From Thinopyrum elongatum (lineage: Eukaryota > Streptophyta > Magnoliopsida > Poales > Poaceae): 64,000 bases of DNA. The position numbers and the translations under genes are program-made. The stretch covers positions 188,963,700 to 189,027,699 of the forward strand of contig CM022303.1 in assembly GCA_011799875.1 (NCBI GenBank), written 5' to 3'. Positions 12,681-24,959 of this stretch are shown one piece after another (position 1 is the stretch's first letter; the number at the start of each line of letters is the position of its first letter). Under the pieces are notes generated by a model. That model saw nothing but the letters and a program-made list of their open reading frames with translations, was not told the origin of the DNA and made no database searches.

Positions 12681-14300
12681 GTCATACCTCTCGACCCGGG
12701 CATAAGCTTGAAATACCAATTTCAGCTCCTGGAACATCTCATATGCTCTGTGGTGCTCAAAACGTCTTTGGAGTCCCGGTTCTAAGCCATAAAGCATGGC
12801 GCACTGAACTATCGTGTAGTCATCATTCCTGGTCTGCCAGATGTTCATAGCGTCTAGATTTGCGGGAGCGGGTGGCACACCTAGCGGTGCTTCGAGGACA
12901 TAATTAATCCTTCTGTGAAGCAGTGAGGATAATCCTCAAATTACGGACCCAGTCCGCATAGTTGCTTCCATCATCTTTGAACTTTTCTTTCTCTAGGAAC
13001 GCATTAAAATTCAGGGGAGCTACAGCACGAGCCATTGACCTACAACATAATTTTGCAAAGACACTAAGACTATGTTCATGATAATTGGTTCAATTAATCA
13101 TATTACTAATGAACTCCCACTTAAATCAACATCCCTCAAGTTGTCTAAGTGTTACATGATCCAAATCAACCAACCCATGTCCGATCATCACGTGAGATGG
13201 GGTGGTCATCAATGGTGAACATCTCCATGTTGATCATATCTAATATATGACTCATGTTCGACCTTTCGGTCCTCCGTGTTCCGAGCCCATGTGTGTACAT
13301 GCTAGGCTCGTCAAGTTTAACCCAAGTATTCCGCATGTGTAAAACTGGCTTACACCCGTTGTATGAGAACATAGAGTCTATCACACCGGATCATCACGAG
13401 GTGCTCCGAAACGACGAACTTTCGCAATGGTGCATACTTAGGGAGAACACTTTTATCTTGAAATTTAGTGAAGGGGTCATCTTATAATGCTACCGTCGTT
13501 CTAAGCAAAATAAGATGCATAAAAAGGATAAACATCACATGCTATCAATATGTGACATGATATGGCCATTATCATCTCGTGCCTTTGATCTCCATCTCCG
13601 AAGCACCAGCATGATCTCCATCGTCACCGGCATGACACCATGATCTCCATCATCGTGTCATCACGTGGTTGTCTCGCCAACTATTGCTTCTACAACTATT
13701 GCTAATGCATAGTGATAAAGTAAATCAATTACATGGCGTTATTAGTTGACACGCAGGTCATAAAATAAACTAAAGACAACCCTATGGCTCATGCCAGTTG
13801 TCGTACTCATCGACATGCAAGTCGTGAACCTATTACAAAACATGATCATCCCATACATGATCACATCACTTTTTGGCCATACCACATCACAACATGCCCT
13901 GAAAAAACAAGTTAGACGTTCTCTACTTTGTTGTTGCAAATTATACTTGGCTGCTATGGGCAACTAGCAAGAACCATTCTTACCTACGCAAAGACACAAC
14001 GGTGATAATCAAGTTGCCTTTTAACCTTCTACAAGGACCGCCTTTGTCAAATCAGATTCAACTAAAGTAGGAGAGACAGACACCCGGCAGCCACCTTATG
14101 CAATACAAGTTGCATGTTAGTCGGTGGAACTGGTCCCATGTGCGAGGACATGTAAGCTTGGTCCAAGCCGCTTCATCCCCACAATACCGCCAAATCAAAA
14201 TAAGACAAGGGATTTAAGCAATCTGAACATCAACGCTCACAACTTCTTTGTGTTCTACTCGTGCATATCATCTATGCATAGACCTACCTCATGATGCCAC
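12681..14300 (-). mobile_element. element C: copia leader and gag start (minus strand), cut by element B
   Basis: Minus-strand sequence from 14300 reads primer-binding region, leader, then the beginning of gag. It is the reverse of 1-740 and of 39740-41330; for example the phrase around GAGATGTTCCAGGAGCTG lies near 12735. It stops at 12681 where the LTR of element B begins, so B landed in the gag of C. No intact ORF is present; the short ORFs at 12618-12878 and 13166-13384 are pieces of gag and leader. Confidence 0.85.
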
Positions 14301-16028
14301 TGATGGGGAACGAAGCATGGAAATAAAAATAATTCCTACGAACACTCAAGATCTAATCTAGGAGATGCATAGAAACAAGATGGAGTGTGTCTGCATACCC
14401 TTGTAGACCGAAAGCGGAAGCGTATATAACGCGGTTGATGTATTCGTACTCTTCGCGATCCGATCTAGCACCGAACGAACAACACCTCCGCGTTCAGCAC
14501 ACATGCAGCTCGATGACGTCTCCTCCTCATTGATCCATCAAGAGAAGGGGGATAAGTAGATGGGATCTCAACCAGCACGATGGCGTGGTGGAGATGGTGG
14601 TGGTGTAGTGCCGGCAGGGCTTCGCCAAACGTTGCCGAAAACAATCTGAGGAGAAAACGGAGTTATGTGAGAGGTAGGGATGCTGCCGGAGCGTGGGAAT
14701 TGGTTCGTTCAACCCCTCCCTCTCCCCCGCTATATATAGGAGGCAAGGGGGAGGGCTGGGGCGCAGCCCTATCCTCTCCTCCAAGGAGGAGGCGTGGGCC
14801 TAGGGAGGTTTCCTCCCTCCCCAAGGCACCTAGGGGGGTGCCTTCCCACTTAGGACTCTTCCTCCTCCTCCCCTCTTGGCGCATGGGCCTCTTGCGGTGC
14901 CCGTGGCCCATTAGGCCAAGGCGCGCCCCTACAGCCCATGTGGGCCCCCGGGGTAGGTGGACCCCCAGACCCCTTTCGGCACTCCCGGTACACTGCTGGT
15001 AATGCCCGAAACTTTTCCGGCGACCAAAACGGGACTTCTCATACATAAATCTTTACCTCCGGGTCATTCCGGAGCTCCTCATGACGTCCGAGATCTCATT
15101 CGGGACTCCGAACAACATTCGGTTACCAATGCACATATCCCAATACTACTCTAGCATCATCAAACGTTAAGCGTGCGGACCCTACGGGTTCGAGAATCAT
15201 GTAGACATGACCGAGACACCTCTCTGGTCAATAATCAATAGCGGGACCTAGATGCCTATATTGGTTCCTACATATTCCACGAAGATCTTTTATCGGTTGA
15301 ACCACGATGTCGAGGATTCGGTTAATCATGTATGCAATTGCCTTTGTCCAGCGATATGTTACTTGCATGAGATTCGATCGTCGGTGTCTCCATACCTAGT
15401 TCAATCTCGTTGCCGACAAGTCTCTTTACTCGTTCCGTAATACAAGATCCCGTGACTAACTCATTAGCCACATTGCTTGCAATCTCTTAACGATGTTGTA
15501 TTACCGAGAGGGCCCATTGATATCTCTCCGTCATATGGAGTGATAAATTCCAGTCTCGATTCATGCCAACCCAACAGACACCTTCAGAGATACCTATAGA
15601 GCACATTTATGATCACCTAGTTACGAGTGACGTTTGATAGCACACAAGGCATTCCTTCGGTATCCCGGAGTTGCATGACTCGTGGTCTTAGGAATAGATA
15701 CTTGACATGAAGAAAGCTGTAGGAAAAACTAAAGTGATACGATCATATGCTAAGCTTACGGTTGGGTCTTGTCTATCACATCATTCTCTTAATGATGTGA
15801 TCCCGTTATCAAATAACAACCCATGTCCATGGTTAGGAAACCTTGACCATCTTTGATCAACGAGCTAGTCTAGTAGAGGCTGACTAGGGACACGGTGTAG
15901 TTTATGTATTCACACATGTATTTAAGTTTCCGATCAATACAATTCTAGCATGAATAATAAACATTTATCATGAACGGGAAATATGATAATAACCATTTTA
16001 TTATTGCCTCTAGTGCATATTTTCAACA
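14301..16028 (-). repeat. 5' LTR of element C (minus strand)
   Basis: On the minus strand it starts at 16028 with TGTTGAAAATATGCACTAG and ends at 14301 with GTTCCCCATCA, both slightly changed from the Angela consensus. Length is about 1728 bp. It is followed on the minus strand by GTGGCATCATGAG of the primer-binding region. The TATA-like run TATATATAGG lies on the plus strand near 14731; its complement is the LTR promoter region. This is the right-hand edge of the nested copia stack. Confidence 0.9.
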
Positions 16029-17465
16029 ATTATGTTACTCTAAACACATCTCTCCTCATTAACTACACGACACATAAGTAAATTTGTCTTGAAATGCACT
16101 ATGTTACTACCTGAATTACTCCGATTATGACCAGCCTTATGCCAGTGCGTAGAGCCTTAGGACTCTACTCCCCCACAGCCGCATGGAGACTCACAACCTG
16201 ATGACCAACACATTTGATTTTAATATTTTTTTTTGGTAGTTGTGTCGTGTGATCAGATTTGTTTTCATCTTTTTTGACTCATACAAATCTTAATCTTTAG
16301 ATTGGACGAAACTTAGCACCATATTTTAGTAGTGTAAAGAATAGTAAAATCCCATTTCTTTTGTCTGTCGGTCGATGAGCAGCAGGAGCATAGGTACCTC
16401 AGCCCATTGTTTCGTTGCGTACGTGACTGGTGACTGTCTAGTTGCATGCGCTCACTAATTAAGCTGGCACTGGAGTTAGATAATCTGTCCTGGGAAATGA
16501 AATTTTCTCCGCGTTTGCACCGCGGATCGCAAGCATCTGTGACGGCGATCAACTAGACTAGAATAAGATTGCTAAAAGATGTAAGCGATCGATCGAACGA
16601 TATGGATGGCTAGCTGGATTTTGTCAGGGCCTCGTCGTCGACGTACTTGGGACAAAAGCTAGGGCTTGGAGAAAACAAGAAATGTTAGCTTAAATAAACT
16701 TGGTACTGACTGCAAAAGAAATAAACTTAGTATATATATACTATAAAAAGGAAAAACCAGGAGATTACAATGCATGCAATCTGGATGCATGCCTTTTTGT
16801 GTGTGTGATCGAGACCGTTCACGCGTGTGCGTGCCAATCCACGCTGAACACTACGTGCGTGCTTACGATCTAGAGTTCTCGGAGGTTGCGTCATGTGCAG
16901 GGCATGTCCACACACAGCGCTTAAGCGTGTGGTTGGCTATTAGTACATGTCCTAAATATGAGATTTTTTTTTTTAAAACAAAGTGCATATGCATGCGGTC
17001 ACTTATACACACGTACACTCATCTCTATCGGCATGCACACTCTAAGATGCGGTACTTCCAACGCCAATGATGATGACTGCCTCAAAGGCAACCACATTTA
17101 GACAGAAACTTTCATGTCGCCCCGCTAACCCTCACACCAATCGCTCGAGATTGTTCATGAAGAAGTGGGCCCGAGATTGTTCATGAAGAAGTGGGCCCCG
17201 CCGCGGCTGGCAAGGAATGTTGCCAAGGTTTCGACGTCCCACCATGCTTCCACATGTTGTAAGCCCCTTACCCCACCTTGTCGCTTGACGACCTCACCGC
17301 CATTCAATTCTTGCTCAGTCGAATTAGATCCGCAGTAATGGGCATCGAGACCTCCATTGTGCCACGATCTCGAGGCTCAACATTTTCATCATAAATGTAA
17401 CATAGCCTAATATGTGTTCCGTGATGCAATAGCCGACAAAGATCCAAAAGTCCTATTCTAATTCC
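16029..17465. other. low-copy intergenic sequence without a recognised gene
   Basis: I see no coding potential or LTR here. The stretch is mixed in composition, has CATGCATG and TATATATA runs, and holds a decayed Au SINE tail (next entry). A 20-bp phrase (GAGATTGTTCATGAAGAAGTG and neighbours) is repeated in tandem at 17148-17198. Confidence 0.6.
16955..17035 (-). mobile_element. decayed 3' tail of an Au SINE (minus strand)
   Basis: The reverse complement reads ATAGAGATGAGTGTACGTGTGTATAAGTG and ends in a run of A after TTTTAAAA. This resembles the 3' tail of the Au SINE at 29063-29364. The tRNA-related head is not recognisable, so this is a truncated or strongly mutated copy. Confidence 0.5.
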
Positions 17466-17591
17466 GAGCTCAAATGCACCCTGATGAACAATAAAATAAA
17501 AAATAGTAAAAAAAATATAAAAACTTCTAAAAAAATTTTTGCTAAACATTGGCAAAGGTTTTGTATGTCTGCAAAATTTCAGCCCGAAACG
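17466..17591 (+). mobile_element. half copy of a foldback MITE
   Basis: It starts GAGCTCAAATGCACCCTGATGAAC and runs to CAGCCCGAAAC, matching the left half of the MITE at 18042-18400. It breaks off where that MITE approaches its loop. The break coincides with the outer end of the large palindrome. Confidence 0.7.
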
Positions 17592-18842
17592 TTGATCGAG
17601 TCCAAGGGACAGGATATGCTGTAGTTAATCATAAGATTTGTAAGTGTTGCTTCCTGTGCAAGCTGCACCCTAGCTGGCTAAGGTAGTTATAATTATTGGC
17701 AACATAGGAGAACTCAATAATGTGTCCACTAACAGCTGTCAGTATGCCATATAGATGGAATATACATAAGGAGTTCGTGTGTAGGCTGTACCTTTTGGTA
17801 GACTCTGTCAGTATGCCACATGAACAGCTGAAGTTTCTATTATTCAAATCTCAACTTTTTTCTCGAGTAATTCAAATCTCGACTTGATCTTCCTTATTGG
17901 TCGACATAACTCGTTCATTTCTTGATGCTGTATTGAGGCTTATTTTACCAAAAACAAAGACTGTAAACTTAATTTTATATAGCAAATTCGAACTTAATTT
18001 CTGTAAAGAAGCATCTTTGTGGACGTGGAGTATATGCTCATGAGCTCAAATGCACCCTGATGAACAGTAAAATCAAAAACAAATACGTAGTAAAAAAATT
18101 CAAAAAAATTCTTTTTTTTGTGGTGAACTTTCACAAATGTTTTGTACGTTAGCAAAAATTTCAGCCCGAAATGAAATTCGTGGAAGCCGTGGCAAAAAAA
18201 ATCAGTACTCCAATTTTTTTTTCAAAACTAGCATTTTTGGAGCATCGATTTTTTTTTTTTGGTCACGACTTCCACGAATGTCATTTCAGGTTGAAATTTT
18301 TGCTAACGTACAAAACATTTGTGAAAGTTCACCACAAAAAACAGAATTTTTTGAATTTTTTTACTATTTGTTTTTGATTTTACTGTTCATCAGGGTGCAT
18401 ATACTCCACGTCCACAAAGATGCTTCTTTACAGAAATTAAGTTCGAATTTGCTATATAAAATTAAGTTTACAGTCTTTGTTTTTGGTAAAATAAGCCTCA
18501 ATACAGCATCAAGAAATGAACGAATTATGTCGACCAATAAGGAAGATCAAGTCGAGATTTGAATTACTCGAGAAAAAAGTTGAGATTTGAATAATAGAAA
18601 CTTCAGCTGTTCATGTGGCATACTGACAGAGTCTACCAAAAGGTACAGCCTACACACGAACTCTTTATGTATATTCCATCTATATGGCATACTGACAGCT
18701 GTTAGTGGACACATTATTGAGTTCTCCTATGTTGCCAATAATTATAACTACCTTAGCCAGCTAGGGTGCAACTTGCACAGGAAGCAACACTTACAAATCT
18801 TATGATTAACTACAGCATATCCTGTCCCTTGGACTCGATCAA
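17592..18842. repeat. 1.25 kb near-perfect palindrome
   Basis: The sequence 17592-18041 is repeated in reverse complement at about 18400-18842 with only a few differences. Mirror ORFs of 72 codons at 17629-17847 (minus) and 18587-18805 (plus) differ by one residue. The inner 360 bp is itself a foldback MITE, so the whole can fold into one stem of about 600 bp with a loop of some tens of bases near 18215. The outer arms do not look like a known transposon. The flank continues uniquely to the right, so the left arm is probably the inverted duplicate. Confidence 0.9.
18042..18400. mobile_element. foldback MITE at the centre of the palindrome
   Basis: Its left end GAGCTCAAATGCACCCTGATGAACAGT and its right end (reverse ACTGTTCATCAGGGTGCA) are inverted repeats extending almost to the loop. 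Runs such as TTCGTGGAAGCCGTGGCAAAAA are mirrored at about 18265-18280. Long foldback MITEs of this kind are frequent in Triticeae and are usually placed near the Mutator group, but I saw no clear target duplication here. The right end lacks the last bases that are present at the left. Confidence 0.75.
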
Positions 18843-19357
18843 CCTCAGTAACTGGTTGGCAATCCTTAAACCCCGCGTGCTGTGGCCGAATCTTTCGTTA
18901 GTGTGATGCCCTCTGAAGAATCTGACGGTGCTGTACACTGAACTACTCATGACTCCGTGACAAAAGCAAGCAGATGCTAAAGTATATTCCATCTTTCTCC
19001 TTGAATGCTTACATGAAAAGTGAAAACGCAAAGCGGTACGCGTCATATTACTGTTAGCGCTTTCCTCTGACGCTCCAGTGCATGTATGTTGTTGCAGATA
19101 TGAGTTTTAAATGGAAATATGTTCTGGCCACTGCCTAGCTGCCAGTTGGTTCTGCAACCAACAGTTCTATACTGATCATATAGGAGTAGATAGATGCGAC
19201 CTGTCCATATTTGGGCACACAAGTCGGAAAGCAGATGTACAGGGGGTCTAGCTGTCTACGAGGAGGATTAAGTTCTTAATCTCGATCGGCGGCCACTTGA
19301 TTGCTAGCTGGCTCTAGTTAATGTATGTTTTAAGACCTTGAAATCTACATCGATCTG
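18843..19357. other. low-copy sequence, no recognised gene
   Basis: A 78-codon minus-strand ORF (19046-18810) has no family likeness that I recognise. Part of this stretch (about 19022-19125) has a weak direct-repeat partner at 20470-20575. Confidence 0.5.
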
Positions 19358-19464
19358 CTCCATCCGTTCCTAAATATAAGACCTTTTAAGGATTCCAGTA
19401 TAGACTACATACGGAGCAAAATAAGTGAATCTCTAAAAGATCTTATATTTAGGAACGGATGGAG
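19358..19464. mobile_element. Stowaway-type MITE
   Basis: It begins CTCCATCCGTTCCTAAATATAAG and ends with the inverted repeat CTTATATTTAGGAACGGATGGAG, with the family phrase GACTACATACGGAGC inside. Length is 107 bp. TA follows on the right; the left dinucleotide is TG, so the TA target duplication is imperfect. Stowaway elements are non-autonomous relatives of Mariner elements. Confidence 0.9.
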
Positions 19465-19650
19465 TATAAACAACCAATGAGTTCAATTCAGGTTCATGAC
19501 ATTAGCTTAAATTTTTACCTCGCTTCGTGTGGCTGGCAGTCTAGACTATATACTAACTATGTAGATTACTCTGTTATTCTAGGTCGGATCATTTCGTTAG
19601 AGTCCTGTAAAAACATGCATCCTAACTTCTCGAATTGTGCAAACCCTTAA

Positions 19651-20200
19651 GGGTCCTCTTTGCTTCAAAGAATTTTAATTCATAGAAATTTTGAAGGATT
19701 TGAATCCCCGGTAATCTTTCCTACTTTGGTCATTTGATGCGGAGGTTTGAATCCAATAGAAATTTTTCCTAAGGATTCCTTTGTACTATGCTCTATAGAA
19801 ATTTTAACATCCAAAACAACATCCTATATGATTCAAAAGGGCATGACATTGCGACAATCCTATGTTATTCCTATTCCTACGCTTTTAAAAACTTCTCAGG
19901 GCTTCTCTAATTCACGGGGCGGTTTGGAAAAGCACGGGAATAGGAAAAACATAGTGTTGCAATGTCATGCAAATTTGGGTCTTACATGATTTTGGTTTGA
20001 TTGATTGTGTCACATGAAATATAAATGATTTTTCCAACAGGTTTGAGTGGATGTTAAAATTCCTATGGAATATAGTACAAAGGATTCCTGAGTGATATAG
20101 GAATTCAATCCTACAAATCAAACAATCAACATAGAAAATTTTCTAAGGAATTCAATCCTTCATAATTCCTATGGAAACATACTATACCATCCAAAACTTT
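19651..20200. mobile_element. inverted-repeat DNA element (MITE-like), family not named
   Basis: The two halves are inverted copies with moderate divergence. GGATTCCTTTGTACTATGCTC near 19775 mirrors the region around 20070-20090, and CATAGAAATTTTGAAGGATT near 19681 mirrors AATCCTTCATAATTCCTATG near 20154. The outer limits are uncertain by 10-20 bp. No ORF of note is present. It is a typical AT-rich foldback of grass intergenic DNA. Confidence 0.6.
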
Positions 20201-21430
20201 TTCTGATCTAGCTAGTCAAGTTGATGATCTAGAAACTGAAAGAAGATGGTCAATACTCCAGTGCTTGTAGTCGTCGCTAGGTGGTCTACGCATCTGGATG
20301 TATTTTTTACTTTTGATGTTCTTGTACTACCATGACAGTTGATGAATAGATCGGAAGTTTTCCTTGCAAAAAAAAAAAACTAGCACATCTCCGACATTGC
20401 TATCGGGCATCAAACCAATCATCTTATTGCTATTTGCTCCTATCTGCAAGTGTACAGCATTACTTGAACTTGAAAACTCAAAGCCAGATACACGTCATAT
20501 TGTAGTGCTGTCCTACGACGTTCCAATGCATGAATGCCTGCAGGTATACGTTAGAAATGAAAATTATGAACGAGTGCAGCGTTTCGGTGCCCAGACTCAT
20601 CTGCACCCGGTCAAAAAATAATCACAAATAATTCAAAAAAAATCAACAAATTCCAAAAAAAATTGCATGGTAGAAAATGTAGTGCGTGAGGTTTAAATTC
20701 CTACGTGTCTTTAAACATAGATTTGCAATGTAGATTCCGGTTGGGAGAATATAGAGAAGAGGGGGATCATGCATGTTCGGTCGAGAGTAGAGAGAGAAGA
20801 GAAGGACATGCATGTGATTGTGCATGTCCGGACTCCGACAAAGCTCTCATGCTTGTCTACAGAATACCAGAATTTGGATGTTCTGGTAGCTTCGTGGACT
20901 GATACAAGTCCCTATTGAATTGTGAAAGTTAACAAAAGTTGTCCAGACATCACATGCATGAGTTTTGCAGTTCGGTGTTTGAGATGCCCTAAGCACGTAT
21001 AGCGTTCCTTCGGGGACATCCGATAAATGAACCAATGGAGTGTAGGGGTAGGGGCATGCACATAGGCGTGCATTACTAGATGCAAAGTTGCCAACAAATG
21101 ATTGTCGTTCTACGTACATGTGTGTGGACTGTGGACGTACGTACTGTCGTATTGGACTATTGGTTTCCCTTCTTCTGGTTGTATACGTCCAGATAAGTTG
21201 AGGGTTTCTAGAGATCAAATCGATCATGGGCGCGTGGCCATGCCACTGCATGGACCACTGCTGCATGACAGTAGTATAAACCTTCTGGATACATGTATCT
21301 TTAGATAGATACTCTAGCTTTACACTAGCCAGTACCAATTGTACACTAGAGTAGAGTCGGGTACCCCGTCAACTCCCAGTCCCATACGATCCATTCAACC
21401 ATGACCGGCCGTTTGTTGGCGGCTCCATCG
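20201..21430. other. low-copy intergenic sequence, no recognised gene
   Basis: The longest open frame is a 163-codon minus-strand ORF (21338-20847) without recognisable domains; I regard it as chance. CATGCATG-type runs are common. An A-rich block lies at 20616-20665. Confidence 0.5.
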
Positions 21431-21527
21431 TCGATGCGCGGTAAAATTTCGTGTTTTGATCCTTTTGTCAAAAATAAGCGAGATCTGACCCCTGTTCGAA
21501 ACCTTTTCGGGATTTGACCTTTTTACC

Positions 21528-21699
21528 TACCGCCAGGGACCAAGGCGGTAGGCAAATACAGGCTACCGCCACAGGGAGCGGCGGTAGCCCACTCATCCAC
21601 GTCAGCCTCACATAGACGGCACCGTCTCCTGCCGTCCTCCTACCGCCAGAGCCCACAGCGGTAGGCTATGTAACCCTACCGCTGTAGACTCTGGCGGTA
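21528..21699. repeat. left subterminal dyad array of the PMD element
   Basis: Four copies of the 23-bp dyad TACCGCC-N9-GGCGGTA start at 21528, 21564, 21641 and 21677. The N9 sequences differ in every copy but all are 9 nt. Copies 1-2 and 3-4 are each exactly 36 bp apart start to start, with a 13-nt gap beginning GG and ending CC or GC. Copies 3 and 4 have one changed base in a half-site. A function as a binding or structural site is inferred. Confidence 0.92.
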
Positions 21700-21877
21700 G
21701 GTGCTCAAACCTTACAAGCCTGCGGGGCCGGCTAGTGGGGCCCACCCACCAACCAGCCCCCATCTTCTTCTCCCCAGCCGCACAGCGCCGCAAGAACAGA
21801 GAGCACAAGCTCTCTCTCATCCCCTCCACTCCCCCCCTCCGATCTTCTTTGTTTGGCCACCATTTTTGCGGATCGAG

Positions 21878-24800
21878 ATGGCTCCGAAACGGGAAAAGTA
21901 AGCTCTCTCAATCCCTCCAATTAGTTCTACTCGAAACGCTTTCGATTCGATGCATTATTTGGTGCAAATAAACCCTATTTTCTTTGTTTTTATCCTAGGA
22001 TTGCTTAGGTTGATTCTATATGATGTATATGGTTGAATATGAACTCTAATAACTAGTTGTGGAGATTATATGTAGTTTTGATATGAACCCTAGTTCATCA
22101 CGAAGGTAGTTGGAGATTAAAATTATTTTTGAACAAATGGTCACATGATTGATGTTGGAGGGATTGTAAGTAGTTGCCTACATATGATTGAATTATGTAT
22201 ATGCATTTTTTTTTGAACAAATGGTCATATGATGGATTTTGGTGAATAATGTATATGCATTTTTCTTATAAATATTGAATAAACAAGTGCATGAGTGATG
22301 GTGGAATGTTGTTGAATGAATGATGTTGGTTGAATATGATTCATTTACATTGATCATTTATATTGGTTCAATATATGATAAATGATGAATGTTGGTTGAA
22401 TATGATTCATTTATATTTGGACTTGATATGTTCATGTTTGTTCAAAATGATACAAGTTGGTTGAAAATGACATCATTTCCAATTGTTATAGGCGGCCCCC
22501 CCTTGCGCCAGAAATCGGCGTGAAGTACACCATGCTTGATCATGCTTTCGACAACGGTCACCGCGCCCGTTTTATGGAGAACGGAGTGGTAATGTCTATC
22601 GTCAATTTGTTGTATTGTTTACTATGACAAAATTAGTTACTAACAATTCCATTTACATTTTGACAGATGCTCCCCCCATTGCGGATGAGGGGCCACACGA
22701 AGGCCGTGCAGATGCAGTACGACGAGCGCTACACTCCGTACTTCAGCAGAGCACGGATGTTGGGTTTCGTTCTTCAGTTCAAAAGACAGCCGCCGACGCT
22801 CGTCCACTCGGCTCTTACGGCATTGATCGACCGGTGGCGCCCCGAGACGCACAGTTTCCATCTCACCTGTGGTGAGATGACAGTGACTCTCCAGGACTTC
22901 GGCATGATCACGGCCCTGCCCATCCAGGGCCATGCTCTGACTGGGCGAGTGGAGAGGGCCAACTGGCAGCAGAGAGTGATCGCCCTGATCGGCGACTGCC
23001 CTCCCATGAAGGGGAACAGAACATCCGGTGTGGGGCTCAAGTGGCTCCTGGAGAACCGGTCCGTATGCCCGCAAGATGCCGATGAGCGGACCGTGGAGCA
23101 GTACGCGAGGGCCTATTTGTGGTACCTTCTGACAGAGGTCGCCTTTCCAGACTGCTCGGGGGATTCCGCCCTATGGATGTATCTCGGCTTCCTGGAGGAC
23201 TGGGATGCGGGGTACAGTTGGGGGTCCGCCGGCCTAGCTTACCTATACCGCTCGGTACGATAAAAATCTCAATACTCGTTTTTCCACCAATGTATGATGT
23301 TTTAGATTGTGCTATCTGCTCATCATCACTTCATATTTGTAGCTGGACGACGCAACGCAGAGGACCGAAGAGACCTCCGGCATGTGTGGATTTGTTTGGG
23401 CCCTTTCAATTTGGATGTGGGAGCGGTTGCCGGTCGGCCGTCCTGAGAGAGTTCGCTCGCGTGCATGGACGGATTATGGCGAAGAAGGCGATAGTGCTTG
23501 ATACCCGACCGCCGCGTACGCTTGGGACAAGGTGAAGGTCTACAGGGCCAGGCCACTATGCTGTACAAGCTCTTCAGCAACGAGCTGGACAACCTATCAG
23601 ATTTCCAGGTATACCAAGTAGCTTATCAATCGTTTCGTAGCAACTTTCATTGTTCTTAACAATCCTTCTGTAGGTGAACTGGTTTCCGTACCAAGACCGA
23701 GAATGGGGGTTCGAGCTCAACTCGATGTGCGAGGAGGATCAGCTTGCCTGGCGGTGCATTGTGCCCTTGATATGTGTGTACGCCGTCGAGTGGCACTTAC
23801 CACAGCGTGTGGCCACACAGTTTGGGATCTTGCAACATACCCCACCAGGTAGACCCACCGACAACGGCGGCTCCGACCTTCACTGGTGAGGACATTGTTC
23901 TCTACTTGTTGTGTTCTCGTTTGTGTTTGACGTTGTCATGACGTCTGCTGCTTCATATGCCTTGCAGGAAGAGTAGAAAGAATTGTCAGTCCATCACAGA
24001 CTGGGGGCACGAGCACCAGGAGCATGTGAAAGCGTGGGACGAGAGGAGGTATCGCAAAGACGGCGAGAGGAGAGTGGTTAACTGGGACACCTACCGTGAA
24101 CGCCACCTGAAGTGGTATGACGATGGTGTCAAGTACCGTGTACGCCTGAGGCCGCAGTGGACGGAAGACGATATCGCCGAATTGGAGGAGAATGACAGCG
24201 AGGACGAAGCTTACCGTGGCCGGCTCAGAGATCTCGAAGGTGATTTCAGGGAGTATGCACCCCTGATGAACAGAGTGGTAAGTGGTGTTCTCATTTGTTT
24301 TGAGCCATGAGCGGTTTTGAGCCTTTAACATAATGCTTACATGTGCAGGCTTCAGAGCTCAACATAAGCATTATTGATGGCTCAAACGCGCTTTCGTATG
24401 AAGCCGGAACCGTGGAATCCAACACCAAGATGAGGGATACGATGAAGGTAACATCGAGCTTCCTTAGCCATGTTATACTATTGCAGAAGCTTGAGTTGAT
24501 CCTTATTATGTTTTTGGTTGTTTACTATTGCAGAAGTTCATCACCCGTTGTCGTAAGATAGTGGGTATGCTTGGGTGCGCTCGCGCGGCCAACGTCCATG
24601 ATCCTGCTCATGGAGGGTCCATGCGTGCCATTGCTTCATCGAGCCACGCCGACGGAGCTTCCTCTACCCATGTCGCCTCGTCATCCCGCGTTGTTGAGCA
24701 GCAAGAGGAAGAAGAAACGGAGGACGAAGAGGAGGAGGACGAGGAGGAGTACGAAGAGGAGGAGGAGGAGTACGACGACGATGACGGGCCTCCACCGACG

Positions 24801-24959
24801 CAGCCAAGCCAGGGGAAGAGGGTATCTCATCCACATCAGGATGTTTTGAGCCCATCCCCGTTTCAGAGACCGGTTCCTCGTCGTCGCACGAAGAAGCCGG
24901 ACGAAACCCGCTCGAAGAGAAACGAGGAGCGTACCGCTAAGAGGGGCAGGAGCAAGTGA
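21878..24959 (+). pseudogene. plant mobile domain (PMD, MAIN/MAIL-like) gene, eight exons, disrupted
   Basis: My exon model is 21878-21897, 22492-22588, 22667-23254, 23343-23608, 23674-23885, 23968-24277, 24349-24447 and 24534-24959, all with GT-AG introns and matching phases except in exon 4. It starts MAPKREKRPPLAPE. The PMD fold is shown by LTALIDRWRPETHSFHL, GEMTVTLQDFGMITALPIQG, YARAYLWYLLTEVAFPD and WGSAGLAYLYRS, then VNWFPYQDREW in exon 5. The C-terminus is an acidic run (about 24706-24786) followed by a basic tail. Exon 4 has a TGA at 23499-23501 and a one-base deletion between about 23541 and 23560; otherwise the gene would give about 672 residues. PMD proteins of plants are partly transposon-borne, and relatives act in silencing. 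Function here is not known. Confidence 0.88.

Noticed and set aside
17629..18805. Two nearly identical 72-codon ORFs on opposite strands
   Set aside because: They mirror each other because of the palindrome and lack coding features.
22640..23074. Minus-strand 144-codon ORF under PMD exon 3
   Set aside because: Shadow of the plus-strand exon, which has the PMD motifs and splice sites.
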